A DNA stretch of 27,254 bases from CAZDQL01 sp964507325 (GCA_964507325.1 CAZDQL010000088.1:1-27254); one strand, 5' to 3'. Shown: positions 15,392 to 24,220, counted from the stretch's first letter. Numbers and translations are program-made. Notes: generated by a model from the sequence alone, not told the origin.

Positions 15392-17464
15392 CTAGCGCAG
15401 CCACACGTAGTCGAATCCGAAGCGTCCCGCCTCGCTGCACTCGAGCGTCAGGACGTGCTCTCCGGCGCTCAGCTCGAGCGGCGTGAAGCCGGTGCTGAGC
15501 AGGCGACGGGCGTGGTAGCTCCTGAGGTTCAGCTCGTTGCTGCCCGTCGACCCCAGCTCGGCGCCACCGAGGTCCTGGACCGTGAGCGGCTCCCCGTCCA
15601 GACTCACCGCGACCACGCCACCATCGGGCCGGTGTGTGGCGACGAGGTTCAGCCGACGCTCGCCCTCCTCAGCGACCTCGAAGGGGATCGTCAGCCGGTC
15701 ACCGGGCCCGGCGTTCCAGCCGACGAGCGCCCCGTGGGCGGCGGTCGGCCAATCGGTCTCATCCGCGACCTCGCCCCCCTCGAGCGACAGCTCGGCGCGT
15801 GACACGTGGTGGAAGGTCGCCCCGTGAGCGCCGTAGACCGCCTCGGGCTCACACTGCGCCAGCTCGTGGACGACGAGCTCGGAGCGCTGCACGCGCCGGT
15901 GGTCGTCGACCGCGCCGGGCCGCGCGTAGACGTACGCCAGTCGCGCGTAGCCCAGCCCGGGCTGGGGCCGGTGGTGCCACATCTCCATGTGGAAGCTCAG
16001 GCTGCTCGCGAAGGGCACGCTGTCGAGCACGTGCCAGCGGTGGTTCGTGCAGACGCCCTGATTGCCGGGGCCGGTGTTCTGCGGCTGGCCGCAGTAGGGA
16101 TGGTCGAAGAGATCGGGGCGGCTCCAGGAGTAGTTGTAGTAGTCCTCGGAGCCCGTCCCGAGGAAGGAAGGGTACACCTCGCCGTCGACGTGGATCTTCT
16201 CGTCCCCCTCGCCCCACCAACTCCCGTAGGGGTGGGGCACCGCGGCGGGGTTGACCACGAGGCTCGCCGCCCCGACCAGGCGACCCGCGCCCACGAGCAC
16301 GACGAAGGGCAGGTCGTAGCCGCCGAAACGCGCGTCGAGGTCGGGGTCGACGCGCCACTTGGCGCGGAAGTAGAGGGAGCGCTCGTCCCACTCCCAGGGG
16401 ACCAGCCCGACCTCGACGACCGCGTCGACCAACTGCGCGCTCGTGTTCCAGAGCTGCACGTTCGCCTGGCGCTGGAAGGGCATCACGAAGCGGCAGGTGA
16501 CCGTGCCGTCGGGAGCCAGGCTCATCGGCAGGCTGTCGAAGGGATGCACCCCCGGCCCCGTGCCGGAGAGGTCTCCGACGGGGCTCTCGACCTGCGGCCG
16601 AGCGGCGCCGTCGAAGGAGACGCGCAGCAGCGTGCCGCGCAGTGCGGCTTCCAGGTCGTCTGCCTTCAGGCTCACCGCGAGCTCGACGATCGCGCGCGCC
16701 CCCTGCGCGGATTCGGTCGTCCACTCCCAGGTGGCATCCTGCTCGAGACTGGTGGTGAGCTCGTGCGACTCGATCGCCTGCGGCGCTCGGGGCTGCGTCA
16801 AGGCCCGCGCGACCTGCGCCAGGCGGGCGCCGTCTCCGAGGTCGCGCTGCGGATCGAAGGTCTCGACCGAGACTCCCGAGCCGTACTTCCTCACCTCGAG
16901 GTGATAGAAGTGCAGCTCGTCGAGCTTCCCTTTCCAGGTGATGCGCAGCGATTGCGCGAAGGGAAGCGGCAGGTAGTCGGCGTCCTGCTGATGGAAAGCG
17001 TCGCCGACGTCGACCTCGAGCCCGGCCCGCTCGAGGAAGATGCGCGTCTTGTCCGCGAGGAAGTCGTAGGCCGGCCCCTCGTAGAGCGCCACCTCCGCGC
17101 CGTCGAGAACCACGCGCAGCGTTCCGCCCATCGCCGCCGACCAGCCGCGGACGATCACGCCCGGACCCGGGATGTCGACCAGCAGGTACTCGCCCACGCC
17201 CTCCTCGTCCGGCTCCGCGAGGACCGCCTGGAAACCCGGCTGCGGCTCCTTGCCGAAGCCGTCCGAGTTCTCGTACCAGCCCGCTGCGTCCGGGCTCGTG
17301 GAGCGACGATCCGTGCTCGAGAACTGAATCGTCCGCTGGTCCGGATCGGGCAGCCGTGCCAGGGCGGAGAGGTCGGCCATCTCCGCCAGCAAGTCGTCGA
17401 AGCCGACTTCGACGTCGGGGCCGGAGGTCTGGACCAAAAGCAGCAGTGCCGGTAGCAGGTTCAT
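15392..17464 (-). CDS. secreted GH172 (DUF2961) family glycosidase
   Basis: The 690-residue protein starts at the ATG at 17464, after GGAAGG, with a short signal peptide (MNLLPALLLLVQTSG). DUF2961 is now glycoside hydrolase family GH172; characterised members act on alpha-D-fructofuranosides, difructose dianhydride I or D-arabinofuranosides. Diagnostic segments are YLPLPFAQSLRI (about 164-175), the core SWWGEGDEKIHVDGE (415-429) and FLGTGSEDYYNYSW (434-447). E419 and E440 are 21 residues apart, the spacing I recall for the two catalytic glutamates of the Bifidobacterium enzyme. After the DUF2961 core comes an extra beta-sandwich (about 560-690) that looks like a carbohydrate-binding module. 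The gene is divergent from the giant enzyme across 252 bp, so the two may share control. Confidence 0.9.
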   Translation of the reverse strand: MNLLPALLLLVQTSGPDVEVGFDDLLAEMADLSALARLPDPDQRTIQFSSTDRRSTSPDAAGWYENSDGFGKEPQPGFQAVLAEPDEEGVGEYLLVDIPGPGVIVRGWSAAMGGTLRVVLDGAEVALYEGPAYDFLADKTRIFLERAGLEVDVGDAFHQQDADYLPLPFAQSLRITWKGKLDELHFYHLEVRKYGSGVSVETFDPQRDLGDGARLAQVARALTQPRAPQAIESHELTTSLEQDATWEWTTESAQGARAIVELAVSLKADDLEAALRGTLLRVSFDGAARPQVESPVGDLSGTGPGVHPFDSLPMSLAPDGTVTCRFVMPFQRQANVQLWNTSAQLVDAVVEVGLVPWEWDERSLYFRAKWRVDPDLDARFGGYDLPFVVLVGAGRLVGAASLVVNPAAVPHPYGSWWGEGDEKIHVDGEVYPSFLGTGSEDYYNYSWSRPDLFDHPYCGQPQNTGPGNQGVCTNHRWHVLDSVPFASSLSFHMEMWHHRPQPGLGYARLAYVYARPGAVDDHRRVQRSELVVHELAQCEPEAVYGAHGATFHHVSRAELSLEGGEVADETDWPTAAHGALVGWNAGPGDRLTIPFEVAEEGERRLNLVATHRPDGGVVAVSLDGEPLTVQDLGGAELGSTGSNELNLRSYHARRLLSTGFTPLELSAGEHVLTLECSEAGRFGFDYVWLR

Positions 17465-17629
17465 GTACGAGTCCTTCCAGGTTCTCCGAGCAGCTCGGGA
17501 TCTTGGTGCGCAGGGTACCACCAGGCGTGCAGCAGGGGGGCTTCGCCGCTGCGTACGAGGCCACCCCGACGAACGACCGAGGTCGATGGGCGGCGGAGGC
17601 GCAACGCGTTGCCAGCTCGAGCACCCCTG

Positions 17630-17651
17630 GTCGCTATGCTTGCGACTCGAG
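17630..17651 (+). promoter_or_regulatory. candidate -10/operator element upstream of the giant enzyme
   Basis: TATGCT (17635-17640) followed after five bases by CTCGAG (17646-17651) copies the arrangement upstream of the GH32-like gene. TATGCTT is also flanked by the inverted repeat GTCGC/GCGAC (17630-17634 and 17642-17646). A TTGCCA at 17609-17614 could be a -35, but the 20-base spacer is too long for a standard promoter. Another CTCGAG lies at 17616-17621. The rest of the 252-bp gap shows nothing else I can name. Confidence 0.3.
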
Positions 17652-17716
17652 TACCGCCCGCAAGAGATCCAGGTTCGGTGGTGCGGTCCCCGTCGATTCC
17701 TCCTCAAGAGCATCCC

Positions 17717-20700
17717 ATGAGCGTTGCCCTCTCAGTACCTGTGTTGCTGTTCGTAGGGCTCGCCCCCCCGGCTGTTGGCGAGCCGCACGTCGGAGCGAGT
17801 CTGGTGCAGCCCGCCTCGCAGCAAGAGCTCCGCAACGCGCGCTGGTCGGCGGAGAAGGCTTGGGAATGGTACGGCGAGGTCGGGCCGGTCTTCGGCTGCA
17901 ACTACCTTCCTCGGACAGCGGTCAACACGTCCGAGATGTGGCAGGAGGAGACCTTCGATCCACAGACGATCGACGAGGAGCTCCGGTGGGCCGCGCAGGC
18001 GGGCTACAACAGCCTGCGGGTGTTCGTGCAGTACCTCGTCTGGAAGCACGATCCCGAGGGGCTGAAGCAGCGCATGGAACGGCTGCTCGCGATCGCCGAC
18101 GAGCACGGCCTGCACGTCATGTTGGTGCCGTTCTGCGACTGCGCCTTCGCCGGCCGCGGTCCGTATCCGGGCCGGCAGAACGAGCCGGTGCCCGGCGTTC
18201 ACAACAGCGGCTGGGTGCCCAGCCCGGGACACCGGCTCGTGAACGATCCCTCGACGTGGCCGGACCTGGAGCGCTACATCAAGGACCTCGTCGGTCACTT
18301 CCGCGACGACCGCCGCGTCCTGGTCTGGGACCTCTACAACGAGCCCGGCATGTCCGGACAGGGCGTGAGGAGCCTGCCCCTCGCCGTCGCCGCCTTCCAG
18401 TGGGCGCGCGAGTCGCAGCCGACCCAGCCCCTGACGATCGGCGCTTACACGAACCTGGAGGACTCGATGTCGAAGACGCTGATGGGTCTCTCCGACGTCG
18501 TCACGTTCCACGGCTACGACGCCCCCGAGGGCGTCGACCGGAAGATCACCATCTGTCAGCAGTACGGCCGCCCGATCCTCTGTACCGAGTGGCTCGTTCG
18601 AGGCCGCAACAACCGCTTCGAGACGATCCTGCCCCTCTTCGCCCAGGAGCGAGTCGGCGGCTACCACTGGGGCCTGGTGGCCGGTCGGACGCAGACCTAC
18701 ATGCCGTGGGGCTCGAAGGAGGGCGATCCGATGCCGGAGCTCTGGCATCACGACACCTTCCGGGACAACGGGACGCCCTACGATCCCAAGGAGATCGCGC
18801 TGATCGACGACTTCCTCCTCTCCGGGTGCAACCTCCGGCAGGTCGTGCCGACCTCGGAGGAGGGGCCACAGACGTGGCGCTACACCACCGAGATTCCGAA
18901 CTACGGCTGGCACCTGCCCGACTTCGACCCCTCGCAGCCCTGGCGGGACGTCGTGTGGGGAGAGGGTCCGGGAGGGTTCGGCAACGCTGAGACACCCGGC
19001 GCCGTCGTCGGTACAGCCTGGGACACGCAGAATATCTGGTTGCGAAGGACGTTCGAGCTGGAGAGCGCGGACCTCCGCCGTCCACACCTGCGCATCCGCC
19101 ACGACGAGCATGCGGAGGTCTACGTCAACGGCCACCTGGTTGCGAAGCTCTCCGGACGCAGTGCAGGCTACCAGCAAGTCCCGCTCAGCCGCCCCTCCCG
19201 CACGGGACTGCGCCCGGGCACGAACGTGATCTCCGTTCACGGTCATCAGACCACTGGCGACCAGTTCGTCGACGTCGGGCTGGTCGAGGTCCTCGGCTGC
19301 GGCGAGGGCGACGGGCTCGCCATGCCCGAGGCGTCCCCACCCACGGCACCTGTGAGTGCGGGCACTCCGTGGCCGGCTGAACGGGCTCGCGCGTGGTACG
19401 CGGCGCAGCCGCCGATCCGCGGCTGCAACTTCCTGCCGCGCACCGCGATCAACTCTGTCCAGATGTGGCGCAAGGAGACCTTCGATCCCAAGACGATCGA
19501 CGAGGAGCTCGGCTGGGCCGCGGCCGCGGGTTTCAACAGCGTGCGGGTCTTCCTGCAGTACGTCGTCTGGGCCGACGATCCGGAGGGGTTCGCGGCCCGC
19601 TTCGAGACCTTCCTGCGCATCGCCGACAGCCACGGCATCACGACCATGCCGGTCTTCTTCTGTGACGTCTGCTTCGCGATGAAGCTCGAGCCGATCCTCG
19701 GCCCGCAGGACGAACCCGTGTTCGGCATCCACAACAGCGGCTGGGTGCCGAGTCCCGGCTACTCGATGGTGCAGGACCCCCGGCAGTGGATTGGGCTGCG
19801 GGATTTCGTCCGCGACGTCGTCCAGCGACACGGTCAGGATCGGCGCGTGATCGTGTGGGACGCGTACAACGAGCCGGGTCCCTACTTCGATCGCACGCTG
19901 AGCTTCCCTCTCGCCAAGGTCGCCATGGGCTGGATTCGCGAGCTCGATCCGATCCAGCCGGTGACCGTCGCGGTGTGGGGCAACCCGTCGTCACGGGAGT
20001 TCCTGGCCCTTTCCGATGTGCTGTCGCTACACACCTACAGCGGCAATGGACTCGAGGCCTTCCTGCGCGACGCTCAGGGGACATTCGGGCGCCCGCTGCT
20101 CGTCACCGAGTGCCTCGCTCGCCCCGCGTTCGGCTTCGACACCATGCTGCCCCTCTTCGCCGAGTACAACGTCGGCTGGTACAACTGGGGTCTCGTCGCC
20201 GGCCGTACGCAGACCAACCGCGCCTACTCGTCCAGGGAGGGCGATCCGCGGCCGACCCTCTGGCACCACGACGTGCTCCGTCCGGACGGTACGCCGTACG
20301 ACGCCCGGGAGCTCGATCTGATCCGGAGCTTCGAGTTCGAGGAGCGCACGGAGCACGCGGAAACCAAGCAGGCGGAGAGGGACACCACGGAGCTTCTCCC
20401 CCACGCGAAGCAGCGCCCAGGCACCTGGCGTTACACCGTACAGCCGCCGTCCGACGGGTGGTTCGAGACCGGCTTCGACGACTCGCGCTGGACGTCGGGG
20501 AGAGCTGGATTCGGCACGCATGAGACCCCCAACACCGCGGTAGGCACCCTCTGGGACACCCCGCAGATCTGGCTGCGTCGCTCCTTCTCCATCGAGGAGC
20601 CGGTGGCGGGTGAGGTCTACCTGGAGCTCCACCACGACGAAGACACGGTCGTCTACCTGAACGGCGTCGAGGCGGCCTCCGTCACGGGGTACAACACCGG

Positions 20701-23700
20701 CCATTCCCGGATTCCGGTCGCGGAGGCGGCGGCCGCGACCCTGCAACCGGGCGAGAACACCATCGCCGTCCACTGCCGGCAAACCTACGGCGGGCAGTAC
20801 GTGGACGTGGGCCTGGTCACCATCAGGACGGGCCGCTGGACGGCCGAGCGTGCGACCGCGTGGTACGCCAAGCATCCCTGGATGGTCGGCTGCAACTTCA
20901 TCCCCAGCACCGCGATCAACCAGCTGGAGATGTGGCAGGCGGACACCTTCGATCCCGAGACGATCGACCGCGAGCTGGGCTGGGCTGCCGGCCTTGGGAT
21001 GAACGTCGTGCGCGTCTACCTGCACGATCTGGCCTACGAGCAGGATCCGGACGGGTTCCTCGAGCGCATCGAGTACTTCCTGGGCAGCGCGGATTCCCAC
21101 GGCATCGCGACGATGTTCGTGATCTTCGACGATTGCTGGTTGGCCGAGCCGCGGGCCGGGAAGCAGCCGGAGTCTTGGCCGGGCGTGCACAACTCCGGCT
21201 GGCTGGAGAGCCCGGGCCTGCCCCAGCTCGAGCGCTATCCCGCTGATGCTGCCCTGCGCCAGCGCCTGGAGGAGTACGTGAAGGCGGTGCTCTCGCGCTT
21301 CCACGACGACCCGCGGGTGCTGATGTGGGATCTGTACAACGAGCCCGGGGGTTGGTGGTACCGGCGCGGGGAAGCGCCGGGCTCCTTCGAGAAGGGCCTC
21401 ACGAACGACCTCTGCTCTCCCCTGCTGCGGGACGTCTACCGCTGGGCGCGCCAGGTGGATCCCTCCCAGCCGCTGACGAGCTGCTGGAACCGGGGGGCCT
21501 TCGAGGTCGAGGCCGCCCTGCGGTGGGCGGACGTCGTGACCTTCCACCACTACGGGGATGTGTCGGGAGTCGAGGGGCTGATCGCCGAACTGCGTGAGAG
21601 CGCGCCGGATCGTCCGCTGGTCTGCACCGAGTACCTCTTCCGCCAGGGCGACAGCCGCTTCCAGACCCACCTTCCGGTGTTCCTCGAGCACGGCATCGGA
21701 GCCATCAACTGGGGGCTGGTGGCCGGCAAGACCAACACGATCTGGGGTTGGGGCAGCTGGGAGAAGCCCGTCACGGAGGAGCCCGAGGTCTGGTTCCACG
21801 ACGTCCTCCGTAGGGACGGGACCCCCTTCGACGAGGAGGAGGCAGCCTTCCTCCGCTCGATCACGAAGCGAGGTCGAGCGCAGCGGCCCGACACCGTGAC
21901 CCCGCGATCGTCGAGCTACCGAGGCTGGAAGTCCCTCCTGCTGGAGAACGACCTCGTGCGCCTGCAGGTCGTGCCGCAGATCGGCGGTCGCGTGATCCAG
22001 TACGCGCTCGGCGACAAGGAGTTCCTGTGGGTCAATCCCGCGCTCGTCGGCCGAACGTCACCCGCGACCGGCCTGGATACCGATGGAGGGTGGCTGAACT
22101 ACGGCGGGGACAAGCTCTGGCCGGCTCCCCAGGGCTGGGACGGTGACGAGCAATGGCCCGGCCCGCCGGACGCCGTGCTCGATGGCCAGCCCCATCGCGC
22201 CGTGACGGACCTCGAGCCGGCGGGCATCCGGCTGACCAGCGGAGACGATCCTCAGAGCGGCATCCGCTTCGACCGCCGCATCCGCGTCCACCCCGGGTCG
22301 ACCCGCGTCTCCTTCGAGGCGACGATGACGAACGTCGACGACGAGCCGCGCCGCTGGGGAATCTGGGCGCACACCCAGCTCGATGTGGGCCTGCCGGACG
22401 GCGACGACTACAACCGACTCATGCGCGCCTGGTGTCCCATCAACCCGCACAGCCACTTCGATCGGGGCTACGACGTCATCTTCGGCGAGGAGGACAACCC
22501 GTCGTTCGAGGTCGACGCCGAGCGCGGCCTCATGCAGGTCGGCTACCGCTACCAGGTCGGCAAGATCGGCCTGGACAGCCACGCGGGCTGGGTGGCCACG
22601 GTGGATGGGCGCCAGGGGGACGTCTTCGTCCAGCGCTTCGAGTTCGATCCCGAGCTGCCCTATCCCGACGGCTCCAGCGTCGAATTCTGGCACAACGGTC
22701 TGGGCAGGATCTTCGCCTACGACCAGTGGCTCGACATGCCGGACGACCGCGGGGCGAACCCCTACGTCTTCGAGAGCGAGATCCTCAGCCCCTTCGCCCG
22801 GCTGCGACCTGGAGAGAGCTACACCTGGACGTACGACTGGTACGCCTGTCGCATCGGCGGGGACCATCCCGTCGTGGACTGCAGCGATGTGGGGGTCGTC
22901 TCCGAGCCGCTCACGTGCCGCCGGGAGGGCGACCGCCTGCGCTTGGGTGGACGCTTCGGCGTCTTCCACCAGGGCCGCCTGGTGCTCGAGCTGCGCGACG
23001 AGAACGCCGAGGCGTTGGAGACCAGCGTCCTCGACACGAACGCGACGCCCTTGAAGCCGGTCGTGCTCGATCTCGAGCTGAAGCTCTTCCCAGGGGTGCG
23101 CAGCGTTGCCGTGGTCTTGCAGCCTGCCGGGAGGGAGCCGGGCGGCGAAGTCGACCAGCTCGTCTTGGCTCAGACGGATCCCCTCCTCCTGGAGCAACTG
23201 GATTCCCCCATTCTGCTGCATGGGACGGACACCATCGCCTACCGCGATCCGGCGGTGCTCTACCACGAGAAGACCTTCTATCTCTTCCCGACCATCATCC
23301 ACACGGAGCCGAATGGGAGGATCTTCCTCTACACCGGAGTCAGTACCTCCCGCGATCTGAAGACCTGGTCGGAACCGAGGCTCATCACGCCCCGGGATCA
23401 GCGCTTGAACTACTCCAGTCCTGGGAACGTGGTGCGCTTCGGTGACGAGTGGGTGCTATGCCTGCAGACCTACCCGATCCCGGGCTACGAGCGAGGGGAT
23501 GACCTTCGCTGGGGTAGTCAGGAGGCTCGCATCTGGATCATGCGCAGCAAGGACCTGTCGGACTGGGGCGATCCTGAACTGCTGCGAGTCAAAGGACCGC
23601 AGGTACCCCGGGAGGAGATGGGTCGCATGATCGATCCGTACCTCATCCAGGACAAGGATGACCCGGGCAAGTGGTGGTGCTTCTACAAGCAGCAGGGGGT

Positions 23701-24100
23701 GAGCTACTCCTGGTCCCATGATCTGGTGAGCTGGACCTACGGGGGACGGACGGACTGTGGCGAGAACGTCTGCGTGCTTCACGATCGCGGCGAGTACTTG
23801 CTCTTCCACTCTCCCGCCAACGGGATCGGCATGAAGCGCTCCCCCGATCTCGAGCACTGGCGGAACGTGGGCGGGTTGATCACTCTCGGGCAGAAGGACT
23901 GGAGCTGGGCGGAGATGAGGCTCACCGCGGGCTGCGTGTTGGACCTGCGCCACGAACCGACGATCGGGCGATACCTGATGTTCTTCCACGGTGGAGGGCC
24001 GGGAAAGACCAGAACCCAGGCCAATGCCTATGCGAACTGCTCGATCGGCTTGGCCTGGAGCGACGACCTGCAGACCTGGGATTGGCCCGGAAAGCAGTGA
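17717..24100 (+). CDS. giant secreted multimodular glycosidase: three TIM barrels, DUF4380, C-terminal propeller
   Basis: The 2127-residue protein has a signal peptide at 1-20. Three clan GH-A-like barrels follow at about 41-372, 553-872 and 1040-1382. Each has an acid/base Glu in WDxYNEPG (E209, E719, E1209) and a second Glu in a TE strand (E291, E798, E1305), so all three look catalytically intact. Beta-sandwich domains sit after barrel 1 (384-527) and barrel 2 (900-1036). Next is a DUF4380 galactose-mutarotase-like domain (about 1402-1712, GGRVIQYALG and GGDKLWPAPQGW) and a short beta-rich linker. A five-bladed propeller closes the protein (about 1827-2125), with GH43-like acidic residues D1844 (YRDPAV), D1973 (IDPYL) and E2016 (GENVCV). 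Such barrels are often database-labelled '1,4-beta-xylanase', but the substrate is unknown. I see no frameshift or internal stop. The gene is monocistronic, with tRNA-Pro 28 bp beyond its stop. Confidence 0.92.
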   Translation: MSVALSVPVLLFVGLAPPAVGEPHVGASLVQPASQQELRNARWSAEKAWEWYGEVGPVFGCNYLPRTAVNTSEMWQEETFDPQTIDEELRWAAQAGYNSLRVFVQYLVWKHDPEGLKQRMERLLAIADEHGLHVMLVPFCDCAFAGRGPYPGRQNEPVPGVHNSGWVPSPGHRLVNDPSTWPDLERYIKDLVGHFRDDRRVLVWDLYNEPGMSGQGVRSLPLAVAAFQWARESQPTQPLTIGAYTNLEDSMSKTLMGLSDVVTFHGYDAPEGVDRKITICQQYGRPILCTEWLVRGRNNRFETILPLFAQERVGGYHWGLVAGRTQTYMPWGSKEGDPMPELWHHDTFRDNGTPYDPKEIALIDDFLLSGCNLRQVVPTSEEGPQTWRYTTEIPNYGWHLPDFDPSQPWRDVVWGEGPGGFGNAETPGAVVGTAWDTQNIWLRRTFELESADLRRPHLRIRHDEHAEVYVNGHLVAKLSGRSAGYQQVPLSRPSRTGLRPGTNVISVHGHQTTGDQFVDVGLVEVLGCGEGDGLAMPEASPPTAPVSAGTPWPAERARAWYAAQPPIRGCNFLPRTAINSVQMWRKETFDPKTIDEELGWAAAAGFNSVRVFLQYVVWADDPEGFAARFETFLRIADSHGITTMPVFFCDVCFAMKLEPILGPQDEPVFGIHNSGWVPSPGYSMVQDPRQWIGLRDFVRDVVQRHGQDRRVIVWDAYNEPGPYFDRTLSFPLAKVAMGWIRELDPIQPVTVAVWGNPSSREFLALSDVLSLHTYSGNGLEAFLRDAQGTFGRPLLVTECLARPAFGFDTMLPLFAEYNVGWYNWGLVAGRTQTNRAYSSREGDPRPTLWHHDVLRPDGTPYDARELDLIRSFEFEERTEHAETKQAERDTTELLPHAKQRPGTWRYTVQPPSDGWFETGFDDSRWTSGRAGFGTHETPNTAVGTLWDTPQIWLRRSFSIEEPVAGEVYLELHHDEDTVVYLNGVEAASVTGYNTGHSRIPVAEAAAATLQPGENTIAVHCRQTYGGQYVDVGLVTIRTGRWTAERATAWYAKHPWMVGCNFIPSTAINQLEMWQADTFDPETIDRELGWAAGLGMNVVRVYLHDLAYEQDPDGFLERIEYFLGSADSHGIATMFVIFDDCWLAEPRAGKQPESWPGVHNSGWLESPGLPQLERYPADAALRQRLEEYVKAVLSRFHDDPRVLMWDLYNEPGGWWYRRGEAPGSFEKGLTNDLCSPLLRDVYRWARQVDPSQPLTSCWNRGAFEVEAALRWADVVTFHHYGDVSGVEGLIAELRESAPDRPLVCTEYLFRQGDSRFQTHLPVFLEHGIGAINWGLVAGKTNTIWGWGSWEKPVTEEPEVWFHDVLRRDGTPFDEEEAAFLRSITKRGRAQRPDTVTPRSSSYRGWKSLLLENDLVRLQVVPQIGGRVIQYALGDKEFLWVNPALVGRTSPATGLDTDGGWLNYGGDKLWPAPQGWDGDEQWPGPPDAVLDGQPHRAVTDLEPAGIRLTSGDDPQSGIRFDRRIRVHPGSTRVSFEATMTNVDDEPRRWGIWAHTQLDVGLPDGDDYNRLMRAWCPINPHSHFDRGYDVIFGEEDNPSFEVDAERGLMQVGYRYQVGKIGLDSHAGWVATVDGRQGDVFVQRFEFDPELPYPDGSSVEFWHNGLGRIFAYDQWLDMPDDRGANPYVFESEILSPFARLRPGESYTWTYDWYACRIGGDHPVVDCSDVGVVSEPLTCRREGDRLRLGGRFGVFHQGRLVLELRDENAEALETSVLDTNATPLKPVVLDLELKLFPGVRSVAVVLQPAGREPGGEVDQLVLAQTDPLLLEQLDSPILLHGTDTIAYRDPAVLYHEKTFYLFPTIIHTEPNGRIFLYTGVSTSRDLKTWSEPRLITPRDQRLNYSSPGNVVRFGDEWVLCLQTYPIPGYERGDDLRWGSQEARIWIMRSKDLSDWGDPELLRVKGPQVPREEMGRMIDPYLIQDKDDPGKWWCFYKQQGVSYSWSHDLVSWTYGGRTDCGENVCVLHDRGEYLLFHSPANGIGMKRSPDLEHWRNVGGLITLGQKDWSWAEMRLTAGCVLDLRHEPTIGRYLMFFHGGGPGKTRTQANAYANCSIGLAWSDDLQTWDWPGKQ
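17837..21862 (+). repeat. triplicated TIM-barrel module within the giant enzyme
   Basis: Units run from about 17837 to 19297 (barrel + sandwich), 19373 to 20824 (barrel + sandwich) and 20834 to 21862 (barrel only). Catalytic NEP motifs are spaced 510 and 490 residues apart. Units 1 and 2 are close: about 61 of the first 102 aligned barrel residues match by hand count, including GCNxLPRTA, TFDPxTIDEEL and FCD. Unit 3 has FDDCW where units 1 and 2 have FCD. This suggests an older split of unit 3 and a later duplication of a barrel-sandwich pair. Confidence 0.85.
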
Positions 24101-24128
24101 TGGGGCTCTGCAGGCCCAAGGCGGGTGA

Positions 24129-24205
24129 TGGTCGGGGCGAGAAGATTTGAACTTCCGACCTCTGCAACCCCATTGCAGCGCGCTACCAGGCTGCGCCACG
24201 CCCCG
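24129..24205 (-). tRNA. tRNA-Pro (anticodon GGG) with encoded CCA
   Basis: Read on the minus strand, the 7-bp acceptor CGGGGCG/CGCCCCG is perfect and is followed by A73 and an encoded CCA. The D arm is GCGC/GCGC. The anticodon stem CTGCA/TGCAG closes the loop ATGGGGT, giving anticodon GGG. The T arm is GGAAG/CTTCT with loop TTCAAAT. C1-G72 and A73 agree with bacterial proline identity. It lies 28 bp past the stop of the giant enzyme and reads toward it. Confidence 0.96.
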
Positions 24206-24220
24206 ACCGGGGGGGAGAGG

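Noticed and set aside
17609..17640. TTGCCA and TATGCT as a standard promoter for the giant gene
   Set aside because: The 20-base spacer is too long for a typical sigma70 promoter. TATGCT is kept only as a possible -10/operator element.
24129..24205. Search for a duplicated tRNA-Pro 3' end as an attachment site
   Set aside because: I found no second copy of the T-arm/acceptor sequence near the left border (5759-5828) or elsewhere by eye, and no integrase gene is present.
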